Origin: a bacterium
GTDB lineage: Bacteria; Vulcanimicrobiota; Xenobia; Xenobiales; Xenobiaceae
Length of the DNA stretch: 29,118 bases
Assembly (NCBI GenBank): GCA_022839105.1
Contig: JALHDH010000025.1
Span: 1-29,118, forward strand
Reading direction: 5' to 3'
A model generated the notes under the pieces. It searched no databases. It worked only from the letters and a program-made list of their open reading frames with translations, and was not told the origin of the DNA. Shown here in pieces: positions 18,103 to 25,809 of this stretch. The translations under genes were made by a program, and so were the position numbers. Position 1 is the first letter of the stretch; each line of letters opens with the position of its first letter.

Positions 18103-18963
18103 TCAGCCCTCCAAAAGACGGAAGCGGTTCTCCTTCAAGGCCCGGTCCACCTCGGCCGCGTAGGTCGGATGCTGGAAGTGGGCCTGGATGTCCCCGCGGA
18201 TCGGATAGACCTGCTCGGCGGCCTGCCAGGTCACCCGTCGATGCGTCTTCGACTCTTCGACCCTCCCCTCGGCGAGGGCTCGGGAGGCCCGGGCCAACCC
18301 CCCTCCCAGGAGATCCCGGCGCAATCCGCAGAACTCGCCTTCCAGTTCGGGCTTGAAGAAGCGGAACTGGCTGGAATAGAGGATCGCGTTGTGGAAGTAC
18401 TGGGGCAGGCCGACCAGGGCGTCGAGGTCCATCTCTTCAACGTAGTCCAGCATGAGATCCACCGCGACGCGGAAGATCCCCAGACCGGGGTGATCCTGCC
18501 CGGGAAGGGCCTCGAGCCCGGGCGGAAATCCGGCCAGGGGGTCCTGAAAGCTCAACCACTCCCAGATCAGCGAACGGACGAAGACCTCCTTTCCCAGGCA
18601 GACCGAGGTCCCGGCCAGTTCCCCGCGGTGGGTCCGGACGTCCATCAACAAGGCCGGTTCCTCGGCTTCGAGGTGGAACCCATAGAGCCGGATGCGGTTC
18701 TCGAAGGCGTCCTCCCCCTCGGATCGGAACTCGAAGTCGCGATAGCCCCGTCGCCTGAGGATGTCCAGGGCGCCGCGCGCTTCCAGGTCGGCCAGGACCC
18801 GCGAGGGAGGGAAGGTTCCGAACAACAAGGCGGGCCCCCGTCGTCCGACCAGGGTCCCCTCGATATCCTCCTGGCTCAGCCCCCAATCCGGCTGCTGGTC
18901 CAGGCGGACCGGGCGGAGGGTTCCCAGGCCCTTCTTGAGATGGCCGTTGGCATTCTTGGCCAT
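18103..18963 (-). CDS. conserved-looking hypothetical protein with LPGQDHPGLG motif
   Basis: 286 aa. The ATG at 18963 overlaps the stop of the upstream SGNH gene by one base (TGATG), indicating translational coupling; a longer start inside that gene is unlikely. The function is not recognised. Distinct segments are LYGFHLEAEEPALLMDVRTHRG (a strand-turn-strand with acidic residues), SLIWEWLSFQDP, LPGQDHPGLGIFRVAVDLML, and GLPQYFHNAILYSSQFRFF. The HPGLG and YFHNAILYS pieces look like family signatures I have a sense of having seen in other uncharacterised bacterial proteins, but I cannot name a domain. No signal peptide or membrane segment is evident. The coupled SGNH gene suggests a shared process, perhaps lipid or ester metabolism (inference). 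Confidence 0.7.
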   Translation of the reverse strand: MAKNANGHLKKGLGTLRPVRLDQQPDWGLSQEDIEGTLVGRRGPALLFGTFPPSRVLADLEARGALDILRRRGYRDFEFRSEGEDAFENRIRLYGFHLEAEEPALLMDVRTHRGELAGTSVCLGKEVFVRSLIWEWLSFQDPLAGFPPGLEALPGQDHPGLGIFRVAVDLMLDYVEEMDLDALVGLPQYFHNAILYSSQFRFFKPELEGEFCGLRRDLLGGGLARASRALAEGRVEESKTHRRVTWQAAEQVYPIRGDIQAHFQHPTYAAEVDRALKENRFRLLEG

Positions 18964-19658
18964 CAGCCCAGCGATCCCCAGAAGAGTCGACGAAGCTCCG
19001 AGGCCCCCCGCGAGTTGGGTTCGATGTCCCACATGATCCAGGCGGTCGGATCCTCCGGGTGATGATGAGGACAGGTGGGGTCCGCGTGCCGGGCTCCGTG
19101 CCCCAGGAAGTGGGCGTGCACATCGACGATCTCTCCGCCGTGCATGCCGGCCACCTGAGCCAGAAGCCGATTGACCCCGCCCAACATGGGCAGGCCGGCC
19201 GCAAAGCGGTCATGGCCGCTCTGAACCCGACCCGAGCCATCGGTGGGGTCGTAGATATTGCCCATCCGCAGGGTCAGATCCGGATACAGGCGCTTGAGTT
19301 GCCCCAGGATCCTGGAGAGCCGGGCCGTGAATTCGCCCATGGCGATGCTGGTGGGCGTCATCGCATTGAGATACTGGATGCTGTCGTTGCCTCCGATGGT
19401 CAGGGTCACCAGGACCGGACCCGAGCAGGGTTTCAGCTCGGCGAGGCTTTCCAGGACATCCAGGGCGGTGAACCCGTCCCGGGCCAGATGGATCCGGCGG
19501 GTGGAGGGGTTCAGGGAGAGCAGATCCCGGCCGGTGAACTCCGGAAAAATCCGGTCCTGATTGCGATAGAGCAGCGAGGCCGCCCCCAGGCCAGGACCCG
19601 GGTGGTCGTCGGTGGACATGCTGTCCCCCAGGGCGACGTAGAGGTCGAAGGCTCTCAT
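18963..19658 (-). CDS. SGNH/GDSL-type hydrolase-like protein
   Basis: 231 aa from the ATG at 19658. Block I is VALGDSMS with Ser13. A block II glycine lies in ARDGFTALD (Gly62). Block III is TIGGNDS with Asn91. These are the Ser, Gly and Asn of the SGNH fold (esterases, lipases, acyl-ACP thioesterase TesA types). At the C-terminus, where block V normally reads DxxHP, the sequence is WDIEPNSRG (210-218), so the catalytic His position appears to hold Glu. A His-rich stretch (DVHAHFLGHG, then HHH; 179-200) lies just before it and might supply the base. No signal peptide, so probably cytoplasmic. It is coupled to the unknown gene downstream and divergent from the plus-strand cluster (112 nt gap). 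Confidence 0.8.
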   Translation of the reverse strand: MRAFDLYVALGDSMSTDDHPGPGLGAASLLYRNQDRIFPEFTGRDLLSLNPSTRRIHLARDGFTALDVLESLAELKPCSGPVLVTLTIGGNDSIQYLNAMTPTSIAMGEFTARLSRILGQLKRLYPDLTLRMGNIYDPTDGSGRVQSGHDRFAAGLPMLGGVNRLLAQVAGMHGGEIVDVHAHFLGHGARHADPTCPHHHPEDPTAWIMWDIEPNSRGASELRRLFWGSLG

Positions 19659-19770
19659 GGCGCGATGCGGTTCGTCGAGGCCCCGTGCGCCCCCTCCACA
19701 GGAGGCGGGGAACCCCGGACCAGAGAGCGAAGAAGCCGGAAGGGGAATCGCCTGGAAGACGAGGTGCGCC

Positions 19771-20139
19771 GTGAGAGAGCGTTGGGAACTGCCCGACGAA
19801 CAGGATGTCGAGGACTCCGGGGTCGGCGACTGGCTGGATCAGGCCATGGCCGAACAGGATCGCAAGAATCGCCATCTCAAGGGCATGTTGGGAGAGACCC
19901 GGGAAAGCCTGGCCCGCCAGCGCCAGGAACTGGGCGGGCTCCTGGAATCGGGGCCGGGAACCGGCGCGGAGCCCGAAGAGCCGGTCAAGGACCTCTTCGA
20001 AGAGGAGAGGCTCGCGCAGGACCAGAACCGCCGCGGGCTGGCCAGCCTCCTGGACGACGAGTTGCGCCGCAAGCAGGAGGAACGGCAGGCCTTGCAGGGC
20101 CTTTTCGGCAGACCGGGAAAGCCCCGGCGCCCATCCTGA
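19771..20139 (+). CDS. small charged coiled-coil-like hypothetical protein
   Basis: 122 aa from GTG at 19771, with GAGG about six bases upstream. The frame is open further upstream, but that part is not protein-like. It is very polar, with long helical stretches rich in Glu, Arg, Gln and Leu (LDQAMAEQDRKNRHLKGMLG; RRKQEERQALQGLFG). No cysteine, signal peptide or known motif is seen. It may be a scaffold or regulator. It leads the plus-strand cluster, with 111 nt before the next gene. Composition alone supports it, so this is a tentative gene. Confidence 0.5.
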   Translation: MRERWELPDEQDVEDSGVGDWLDQAMAEQDRKNRHLKGMLGETRESLARQRQELGGLLESGPGTGAEPEEPVKDLFEEERLAQDQNRRGLASLLDDELRRKQEERQALQGLFGRPGKPRRPS

Positions 20140-20250
20140 AGGTCCCTTGCCGAGCGGCCCCGAGCCAGTGCTGCGGATTCAGGCCGAGGCGCAAGACTTG
20201 ATGGGCCCGGCCCCAGGGTTCCCTTCCACCGGGCCCGGCGGGACCCGACC

Positions 20251-20490
20251 ATGAGCCGGGAATCGTGGTGGGTCCCGGTCGTGCTCGGTTTCCTGCTGGC
20301 TGCGCTCGGGACGACGGCCATCCTGGCCGGAAGGCGTCTGCAGGAGGCCCTGAGGAGGGATCCCTTCCACCGGGAAGGCGACGCCCTGGCGGCCTACCTG
20401 CCGGGTTGCGGGATCCTGCTCCTGGGATTGGGGGTCCTGGGCCTGGTCCTGGGCCTGTGGCAGGGATGGACGGGTGGACCCGAGCCTTGA
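20251..20490 (+). CDS. small two-TM membrane protein
   Basis: 79 aa from the ATG at 20251. Two hydrophobic helices (about 7-26, WVPVVLGFLLAALGTTAIL, and about 48-68, YLPGCGILLLGLGVLGLVL) flank a charged loop, RRLQEALRRDPFHREGD. Positive residues in the loop suggest that it lies in the cytoplasm. No domain is recognised. The gene lies 50 nt before the zinc dehydrogenase pair on the same strand. The ribosome site is poor, so the start is uncertain. Confidence 0.5.
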   Translation: MSRESWWVPVVLGFLLAALGTTAILAGRRLQEALRRDPFHREGDALAAYLPGCGILLLGLGVLGLVLGLWQGWTGGPEP

Positions 20491-20540
20491 GCGAGGCCCG
20501 GAAATCCGGGACCTGGAGACCGTTGAGGAGAGAGAAAGGC

Positions 20541-21584
20541 ATGCTTTCAGCAGTCCTGGTGGAGCCCGGTCGATTCGAGTTCGAGGAGATTCCTGAGCCC
20601 GAGCCGGGCCCAGGCGAGGTGGTCGTCGAGGTCCGCAGCGCCCTGACCTGCGCAGCCGATCTGAGGGCCTACAGGATGGGGCTGGGGTCCCCTGGTCCCC
20701 TGGGCCACGAATTCGCGGGGTTGATTTCGCGCGTCGGAACCGGTGTGCGGGGCTTCCGTGAAGGAGACGCGGTGATGAGCGCCCACTCGGCGCCATGCGG
20801 TGAGTGCTTCCCATGCACCCGAAGACAGGAGAACCTCTGCGAGAACCTGCCCCGGAACATGGCCGTGGGCAGCTTCGCCGAGTTCATCCGGGTGGGCGCG
20901 CCGATCGTCCGGCAGAACATGTTTCCCAAGCCTGCCTCGTTGTCTTTCGCCGAGGCAGCCTTCCTCGAGCCGCTGGCCTCGGTGGTCCAGGGTCTGGAAT
21001 CGATCCCCCTGGAACCCGAGGACGTCGTGGTGATCCTGGGCTGCGGCACGATCGGGCTTTTGTACCTGCTCACCTTGCGCGCCCTGGATCAACCCCTCCG
21101 GGTGCTCATGGCCGGCCGGGGTCGCGAGCGCCTGGAGCTGGCGCGGACCTTGGGAGCCGACCGGGTGATCGACGGCGAGTCGGAGTCGGTCGTCGAGGAG
21201 GTCCGCCAGGCCACCGACGGCCTGGGGGCCCAGGTGGTGATGGATTGTGCCGGGCAGCCTGAGACCTGGGCGCAGATCCTGGATCTGGCGGGCCGTGGCT
21301 CGCATGTCCTGCTCTTCGGCGGATGCCCCGGAGGCCTTCCGGTGGAACTGGACACGACCCGGTTGCATTATGACCAGATCGCCCTGGTGGGAACCTCCCA
21401 CTTCACCCCCCGGGCCGTGCGCACCGCCCACGAGTTGCTGGCCGGCCATCGGGTCCGCCCGGGCCCGATCCTCAGCGGAACCTACCCCCTCCGCCAACTG
21501 TCCCAGGCCTTCGAACGCCTGGACCAGGGCCAGGGCACCAAGTTCGAGATCGTCCCGCACGCCACGGAGGACCCGGGAGAATGA
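20541..21584 (+). CDS. zinc-dependent MDR alcohol/polyol dehydrogenase (first of pair)
   Basis: 347 aa from the ATG at 20541, just after purine-rich GAGGAGAGAGAAAGG; the open frame upstream is not protein-like. It belongs to the medium-chain dehydrogenase family close to sorbitol and threonine dehydrogenases. Catalytic zinc ligands are Cys37 (ALTCAADL), His56-Glu57 (GHEFAG) and Glu143 (FLEPLA). Structural zinc cysteines are 86, 89, 92 and 100 (CGECFPC...C). The Rossmann motif is GCGTIG (167-172). The usual CGxCGTD motif is degenerate (ALTCAADL), although Cys37 is kept. It oxidises or reduces a secondary alcohol or polyol with NAD(P). The substrate is unknown. It overlaps the next dehydrogenase by ATGA. 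Confidence 0.93.
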   Translation: MLSAVLVEPGRFEFEEIPEPEPGPGEVVVEVRSALTCAADLRAYRMGLGSPGPLGHEFAGLISRVGTGVRGFREGDAVMSAHSAPCGECFPCTRRQENLCENLPRNMAVGSFAEFIRVGAPIVRQNMFPKPASLSFAEAAFLEPLASVVQGLESIPLEPEDVVVILGCGTIGLLYLLTLRALDQPLRVLMAGRGRERLELARTLGADRVIDGESESVVEEVRQATDGLGAQVVMDCAGQPETWAQILDLAGRGSHVLLFGGCPGGLPVELDTTRLHYDQIALVGTSHFTPRAVRTAHELLAGHRVRPGPILSGTYPLRQLSQAFERLDQGQGTKFEIVPHATEDPGE

Positions 21585-22708
21585 GCGTCGCAACCCGCAC
21601 CATGAGGGCCGCGGTGGCCTACGACTTCGGAGATGTCCGCGTCGAAGAGATGGAGATCCCGGTCCCGGGTCCCGAAGAAGCCCTTGTCCGGGTCCGTTGC
21701 TGCGGGATCTGCTCGGGGGATGTCACCCCCTGGTACATCCGCAAGAAGTGCCCGGTGGTCATGGGGCACGAGCCAGCCGGCGAAATCGTCGAGGTCGGTT
21801 CCCGGGTCGAGAAGTTCTCGGTGGGAGATCGGGTCTTCTTCCACCACCATGCCCCCTGCCTGAAATGTCATCATTGCCGCCGGGGAAATCACTCGATGTG
21901 TCAGACCTGGCGGGATTCCAGGATCCTGCCAGGGGGGGCCGCCGAGTACGTCCTGGTCCCCCGGACCAACCTGGAGGGGGACACCCTGCGCCTGCCGGAC
22001 GACATGTCCTGGTCCGACGGGACCCTGGTCGAACCCCTGGCCTGCGTGGTGCGGGCCTTCCATCGAGCCCGCCTCCAACCCGGAGACCGGGTGGCCGTGA
22101 TGGGCCTGGGCGTGATGGGCCAGATGATGGTCCGGCTGGCCCGGCACCTGGGGGCCGGGACCCTCGTGGGTTCCGACCTGGTCCCATTCCGCCTGGAGAA
22201 GGGCCTGGAGTCGGGTTTGGACCGGGCCGTCGACATCACGCGCGAATCCTTCCCCGCGGCCGTCCGGGAAGCGACGGAGGGACACGGCGCCGACCTGGTC
22301 CTGGTCTGCCCGACCAGCCCGAAATCGGTCCTGGAGGGCGTGGAGTGCGCGGGCCGGGGTTCGAAGGTCCTGATGTTCATGGGTCCCGAGCCGGGAACTC
22401 CCCTGACCCTGGACATGAACCGCATCTACTTCGATGAGGTCGACCTGATCTCCAGTTACTCGTGCGGTCCCGAGGACACCCGCGAGGCCTTGAGACTGAT
22501 CGCGCAGGGCGTGATCCACTCCGGCCAGGTGGTCACCCATCGCTTCCCCCTCGAGCAGGTCCAGGAAGCCTGTGATCTGACCTCTCAGGCCCGGGACTCC
22601 CTGAAGGTGGTCCTGGACCTGGAGCCATCCCGGCCCGAGCGACCTGGGAGACCGGACTGCCGAGGCAGGGGGGAGGGCACGGGAAGGTGTCCCGGGCCCG
22701 ACGGGTGA
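21581..22708 (+). CDS. zinc-dependent MDR alcohol/polyol dehydrogenase (second of pair)
   Basis: 375 aa from the ATG at 21581, which overlaps the previous stop (ATGA). A second ATG seven codons in is possible. Catalytic zinc ligands are Cys41 (CGICSGD), His63-Glu64 (GHEPAG) and Glu151 (LVEPLA). Structural zinc cysteines are 93, 96, 99 and 107. The NAD site is GLGVMG (175-180). This copy has the canonical CGIC motif that its partner lacks. After the usual family end (LKVVLDL) an Arg/Pro/Gly-rich tail of about 28 residues follows, probably a readthrough-type extension. Tight coupling of two divergent paralogues suggests two steps on related substrates, or a heteromeric enzyme (inference). Confidence 0.93.
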   Translation: MSVATRTMRAAVAYDFGDVRVEEMEIPVPGPEEALVRVRCCGICSGDVTPWYIRKKCPVVMGHEPAGEIVEVGSRVEKFSVGDRVFFHHHAPCLKCHHCRRGNHSMCQTWRDSRILPGGAAEYVLVPRTNLEGDTLRLPDDMSWSDGTLVEPLACVVRAFHRARLQPGDRVAVMGLGVMGQMMVRLARHLGAGTLVGSDLVPFRLEKGLESGLDRAVDITRESFPAAVREATEGHGADLVLVCPTSPKSVLEGVECAGRGSKVLMFMGPEPGTPLTLDMNRIYFDEVDLISSYSCGPEDTREALRLIAQGVIHSGQVVTHRFPLEQVQEACDLTSQARDSLKVVLDLEPSRPERPGRPDCRGRGEGTGRCPGPDG

Positions 22709-22745
22709 ATCCTGATCCTGTCTCGGATCCGCAGAGGAGGCATCT

Positions 22746-23246
22746 ATGGGCAGACGTATCTTCCTGGCAACCTGGCTGACCGTGATTGCCCTGGGAGGGA
22801 TGGTCCAGGCCCACTCCCTGACCTATGAGTCCCAGGCCGGTCCCCTCTTCAGCATGTCCGTCCCCCGCGACTGGTCGGTCCGAACCCCGGGGAACCGGGT
22901 GGTGGCCGCGCCGGCCGATCTGAGCATGTGGCTGGGAGCCTGGGAGCTGGAGAAGCGCGACGACACCGAGGCGGCCCTGGAGGACGCCTCGCATTATCTG
23001 GCGGCCTGGTTCCAGGACATCCAGACCAACCCGGCCGAGAAGCTCCGGATCAACGGGATGCGGGCCGTCCGCCTGAGCGGCACGGCCACGCACGAAGGCA
23101 ACCAGGTCCGCTTCCGCGCCGTCGTCTTCGAACCCCGGCCAACCGAAATCTGCCTGGCCCTGGGCGTCTGGGATGACGAGTCCCAGGAGCGCATGGGCCC
23201 CATCGAGGCGGCCCTGGGCTCGCTTCGGCCGGCTCTGGGAGGTTGA
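22746..23246 (+). CDS. small secreted hypothetical protein
   Basis: 166 aa. The ATG at 22746 follows AGAGGAGG, the clearest ribosome site in this cluster. A Sec signal peptide ends at about VQA (residue 22). The mature part (SQAGPLFSMSVPRDWSV, then RINGMRAVRLSGTATHEGNQVRF and VVFEPRPTEICLALGVWDD) is beta-rich and laid out like PsbP/DUF1795-type single-domain proteins, which commonly show a 'F.v.vP.gW' start and a later 'G..a....g' stretch. That resemblance is by pattern only. There is one cysteine. It lies 1 nt before the next secreted-protein gene, so the two are probably co-translated and may act together in the periplasm. Confidence 0.75.
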   Translation: MGRRIFLATWLTVIALGGMVQAHSLTYESQAGPLFSMSVPRDWSVRTPGNRVVAAPADLSMWLGAWELEKRDDTEAALEDASHYLAAWFQDIQTNPAEKLRINGMRAVRLSGTATHEGNQVRFRAVVFEPRPTEICLALGVWDDESQERMGPIEAALGSLRPALGG

Positions 23247-23247
23247 G

Positions 23248-23820
23248 ATGCCTGCAGCACCTGGAAGGACATTGGCGATCCTCCTGGCCCTGGTTGGCCT
23301 GGGGGTCTTCTTTTCCGAGCCGGCCCGAGCCGAGAGCCCCCGGATCGAATCGGTCTTCCTGATCCCCGACTCCGCCCGCCCGGCGGACGAAGCCCGGGGC
23401 CAGGTCCTCCTTTCCGGCCCGGCACCCGAAGGCGGGGTCCACGTGCACCTGAGCACCGGCCCGGCGGCCTGGATTCCGGGCACCGTGGTGGTCCCGGCGG
23501 GCCAGACCACGGCGGGCTTCGTGGTCTTCTTCCAGCGCGGAGGGCAAGACCAGGAGCTGGAGGTGAAGGCCAGCCTGGGAGGTCAACTGGCCACCAGCAA
23601 CCGTCTCCAGGCTCCAGCCGATCCCCGGAAGGTCGCCCCGGCCGACGCCCGCGGCCCCGTCCACGCCTCCGGCATGGGCGAACCCTATCCCGATTCCGGC
23701 TCTCTCCACGGCTCCCGCTCGCCTCGACCCGCTCCCACCTACGGTCCACAGGTCCCGGGGATCCCCGCCGTGCGCATGCCCAGCATGTGGGACTGGCGCC
23801 CGGCCGGCACCCGGCGCTGA
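23248..23820 (+). CDS. secreted protein with one Ig-like beta domain
   Basis: 190 aa. The ATG at 23248 lies 1 nt after the previous stop. The signal peptide ends at ARA (26-28). Residues about 32-115 resemble the Ig-like domain common in surface proteins of several phyla (pattern: SV.L.P, then G.V.LS.PAP.GGV.V.LS, then P.TVVVPAG.T.A.F.V): here VLLSGPAPEGGVHVHLST and TVVVPAGQTTAGF. The rest is Pro/Ser/Arg-rich and probably disordered. Its 3' end and 8 nt beyond (23799-23828) recur exactly at 25832-25861, and an internal piece (23392-23415) recurs at 25810-25833, next to that second copy. The role is probably in the envelope or periplasm. Confidence 0.72.
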   Translation: MPAAPGRTLAILLALVGLGVFFSEPARAESPRIESVFLIPDSARPADEARGQVLLSGPAPEGGVHVHLSTGPAAWIPGTVVVPAGQTTAGFVVFFQRGGQDQELEVKASLGGQLATSNRLQAPADPRKVAPADARGPVHASGMGEPYPDSGSLHGSRSPRPAPTYGPQVPGIPAVRMPSMWDWRPAGTRR

Positions 23821-23828
23821 GGCCCGCC
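23799..23828 (+). repeat. 30-bp direct repeat, left copy
   Basis: Identical over 30 nt to 25832-25861. It covers the last codons and stop of the Ig-like secreted-protein gene plus 8 nt beyond. The bases on either side differ between copies (23798 G versus 25831 T; 23829 A versus 25862 G). The two copies enclose 2003 nt that contain only the AlbA_2/HATPase gene. Confidence 0.9.
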
Positions 23829-23835
23829 AGGGGAC

Positions 23836-23859
23836 CCGGCTTCAGTTCTCCGAAGCCGG
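23836..23859 (+). terminator. hairpin after the secreted-protein genes
   Basis: An 8-bp perfect stem (CCGGCTTC at 23836-23843 with GAAGCCGG at 23852-23859) has an 8-nt loop and is followed by only TT. It lies 15 nt after the stop of the Ig-like gene and suits the end of the plus-strand cluster. It also marks the left inside edge of the AlbA_2 block. Confidence 0.5.
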
Positions 23860-24017
23860 TTGGCGACATCGTGCGGACGCTGTTCTTCTCGGACACCTGG
23901 CGCACTTGAAGGACGCGTTGTCTACGTCCCGATGCGCTCGGCGGATTCGCCTGGCCACTCGGGGCGTCAGGCGGCCGAAACGGGGGAACCGCTGGCCCCG
24001 AGGAGAATCTCCAACGC

Positions 24018-25727
24018 ATGACTCCGGAGACGACGCACGAATTGGTCCTGGCAGGAGAGAGCCTGGACGTCGAGTTCAAGGGAGAGGAACGCCGTGCCCT
24101 GAACGACCGCGACCTGGTGGAGGCTGTGGTCTGCCTGGCAAACCGGCATTCCTCCCGACCAGGGTATCTGCTGGTGGGAGTGGAGGACGACGGACGGATC
24201 ACTGGAGCTCGCCCGCGGCATGAGACCGGGCGGACGGAGCCCGAGCGGGTCGCGGCGCTGATCGCGAGTCGCACCCGGCCTTCCCTGGCGTGCGAGGTCG
24301 AGGAGGTCGTGCTGGAAGGGCATCTCGTTCTGGCCGTGACGGTACCTGTGTCGCGCGTCCCGGTGGCTTCCTCAGACGGGACCTACCTCCGCCGCACGCT
24401 GACCCATCAAGGGGCACCGGAGTGCCTTCCGATGTTCTACCACGAGATGCAGTCAGCGCAAGCCGATCGCGGCCTTCTGGACCCGACCGCGTTGGAGTTG
24501 CCCGGAGCCTCGTGGCACGACCTGGACCCCATGGAGTTCGAGCGGTTCCGCCGCATGGTTCGGGAATCCCGCTCCAGCGACCGGGTTCTGGTGGAACTTC
24601 CGGACACCGAGCTTGCCAAGGCCTTGGGGGTGGTCAAGAGCGACCACGAGATCACCGGGATCCGCCTGGCCGGCCTTCTACTGTTTGGACGGGAAGAGGC
24701 GCTGGCCCGAATGGTGCCCGCGCACCAGGTGGCGTTCCAGAAGCTTGAAGACACTCGCATTCCCGTGAACGTGATCGAGCGTTGGCCGCTCCTTCGCGCC
24801 ATGGAGGAGTTTCTGAGAGACTTCCGTGCCGCGAATCTCGAGACAGAGGTCCGGGTGGGCATTCTGCGTGTTGCTGTGCCCGATTATCCGGAGGCCGCCG
24901 TCCGGGAGGCCCTCGCCAACGCCTTCGTCCACAGGGACTATGGGCGACTTGGGGCGGTTCACCTCCAGTGGCGCGAGGATTCACTCGAAGTCTCCAGTCC
25001 CGGGAGCTTCCCCGAGGGGGTCCGTCTGGACAACCTCCTGGTGGTCCCCCCCACTCCGCGCAATCCCCTCCTGGCGGACGCCTTCAAGAGGGCCGGGGTG
25101 GTCGAGCGGACTGGCCGCGGCATCGACCGGATCTTCGAAGAGCAACTGCGGAATGGTCGGCCTGTCCCGGACTACTCCCGGTCGACAGGGGCGCACGTGG
25201 TGGTCGTGCTGCCCGGCGGAACAGCCAACCTCGACTTCGTGCGCCTGGTCAGCGAGGAAGGGCAGGAAGGTCCACCACTCCGGCTGGATGAGTTGATGAT
25301 CCTCAACCACCTGTGGCTGGAGCGGACGATCACCACAGCGGAGTCAGCCCGGCTGATGCAGAGAAGCGAGGGCGAGGCCAGGATGCGTCTCCAGCGTCTC
25401 GTGGAGCGCGGGCTCCTGGAGGGCCGGGGCGAGGGACGCGGGCGAACCTACCATCTCTCCGCCACCGCCTACCGCAGGCTTGGGCTCAACGCCGCCTACG
25501 TACGGCAGCGCGGCTTCGAACCCTTCCAAATCGAGCAGATGGTGCTCCAGTTCGTCCACGTCCACCAGAGGATCACCCGCAAGGAAGCGGCCGACCTCTG
25601 CCGCCTCGACCCGCCGAAGGCCGGCCGCCTGCTCCAGTCCATGGCCCGCCGGGGAGCGCTGATCCGCGAGGGATCCAGGCGAGGGTCCTCCTATGTCGCC
25701 CCTCCCTCGGATATGAACGAGTTATGA
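24018..25727 (+). CDS. AlbA_2 (Schlafen-type)-HATPase_c_4-winged helix protein, COG2865-like
   Basis: 569 aa from the ATG at 24018; GAGGAG lies about 12 nt upstream, a little far. N-terminal AlbA_2 domain (about 10-130): ESLDVEFKGE, then VEAVVCLANRHSSRPGYLLVGVEDDGRITG. Middle: a GHKL-type HATPase_c_4 domain with EALANAFVHRDY (about 297-308), SSPGSFPEG, and GVVERTGRGIDRIFEE. C-terminus (about 430-565): tandem winged-helix-like segments (ITTAESARLMQRSEGEARMRL; ITRKEAADLCRLDPPKAGRLL). COG2865-type proteins are annotated as predicted transcriptional regulators, and AlbA_2/Schlafen domains also occur in defence contexts. Its true role is unknown. Codon choice looks less GC-biased than the neighbours (more CTT, GCA, GTT), consistent with acquisition. 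It is alone between direct repeats, and its last codons lie in a dyad repeat. Confidence 0.85.
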   Translation: MTPETTHELVLAGESLDVEFKGEERRALNDRDLVEAVVCLANRHSSRPGYLLVGVEDDGRITGARPRHETGRTEPERVAALIASRTRPSLACEVEEVVLEGHLVLAVTVPVSRVPVASSDGTYLRRTLTHQGAPECLPMFYHEMQSAQADRGLLDPTALELPGASWHDLDPMEFERFRRMVRESRSSDRVLVELPDTELAKALGVVKSDHEITGIRLAGLLLFGREEALARMVPAHQVAFQKLEDTRIPVNVIERWPLLRAMEEFLRDFRAANLETEVRVGILRVAVPDYPEAAVREALANAFVHRDYGRLGAVHLQWREDSLEVSSPGSFPEGVRLDNLLVVPPTPRNPLLADAFKRAGVVERTGRGIDRIFEEQLRNGRPVPDYSRSTGAHVVVVLPGGTANLDFVRLVSEEGQEGPPLRLDELMILNHLWLERTITTAESARLMQRSEGEARMRLQRLVERGLLEGRGEGRGRTYHLSATAYRRLGLNAAYVRQRGFEPFQIEQMVLQFVHVHQRITRKEAADLCRLDPPKAGRLLQSMARRGALIREGSRRGSSYVAPPSDMNEL

Positions 25728-25742
25728 GCAGACGTGCATAAC
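25715..25742 (+). repeat. dyad-symmetric tandem repeat, copy 1
   Basis: It starts with GAACGAG (25715-25721), then TTATGAGCAGACGTGCATAA (25722-25741). GTTATG (25721-25726) and CATAAC (25737-25742) are inverted arms. The unit overlaps the last codons and stop of the AlbA_2/HATPase gene. Compared with copy 2, 16 of 20 bases in the core match. It is markedly more AT-rich than the window. Confidence 0.8.
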
Positions 25743-25774
25743 GAACGAGCGCTTATAAGCAGTCCTTCATAAGC
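25743..25774 (+). repeat. dyad-symmetric tandem repeat, copy 2
   Basis: GAACGAG (25743-25749), a 3-nt CGC insertion, then TTATAAGCAGTCCTTCATAA (25753-25772). Perfect 8-bp inverted arms GCGCTTAT and ATAAGCGC (within 25749-25774) surround a 12-nt spacer. The core starts 31 nt after the core of copy 1, about three helical turns, so a protein could bind both copies on one face of the DNA. Confidence 0.8.
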
Positions 25775-25809
25775 GCGGACCTCCCGCCATGGAGAATCGC
25801 CTGGGCCTG

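Noticed and set aside
20201..20250. GGGCCCGG/CCGGGCCC inverted repeat before the two-TM gene
   Set aside because: Short and built of pure GC; similar palindromes are common in this window, and nothing links it to regulation.
23860..24017. Possible remnant gene upstream of the AlbA_2 gene
   Set aside because: I translated part of it and found no recognisable transposase, integrase or toxin fragment. I see nothing specific beyond the ribosome site.
25715..25774. CRISPR array
   Set aside because: Only two units are present, the spacer-like parts are about 5-12 nt, and no cas gene is near.
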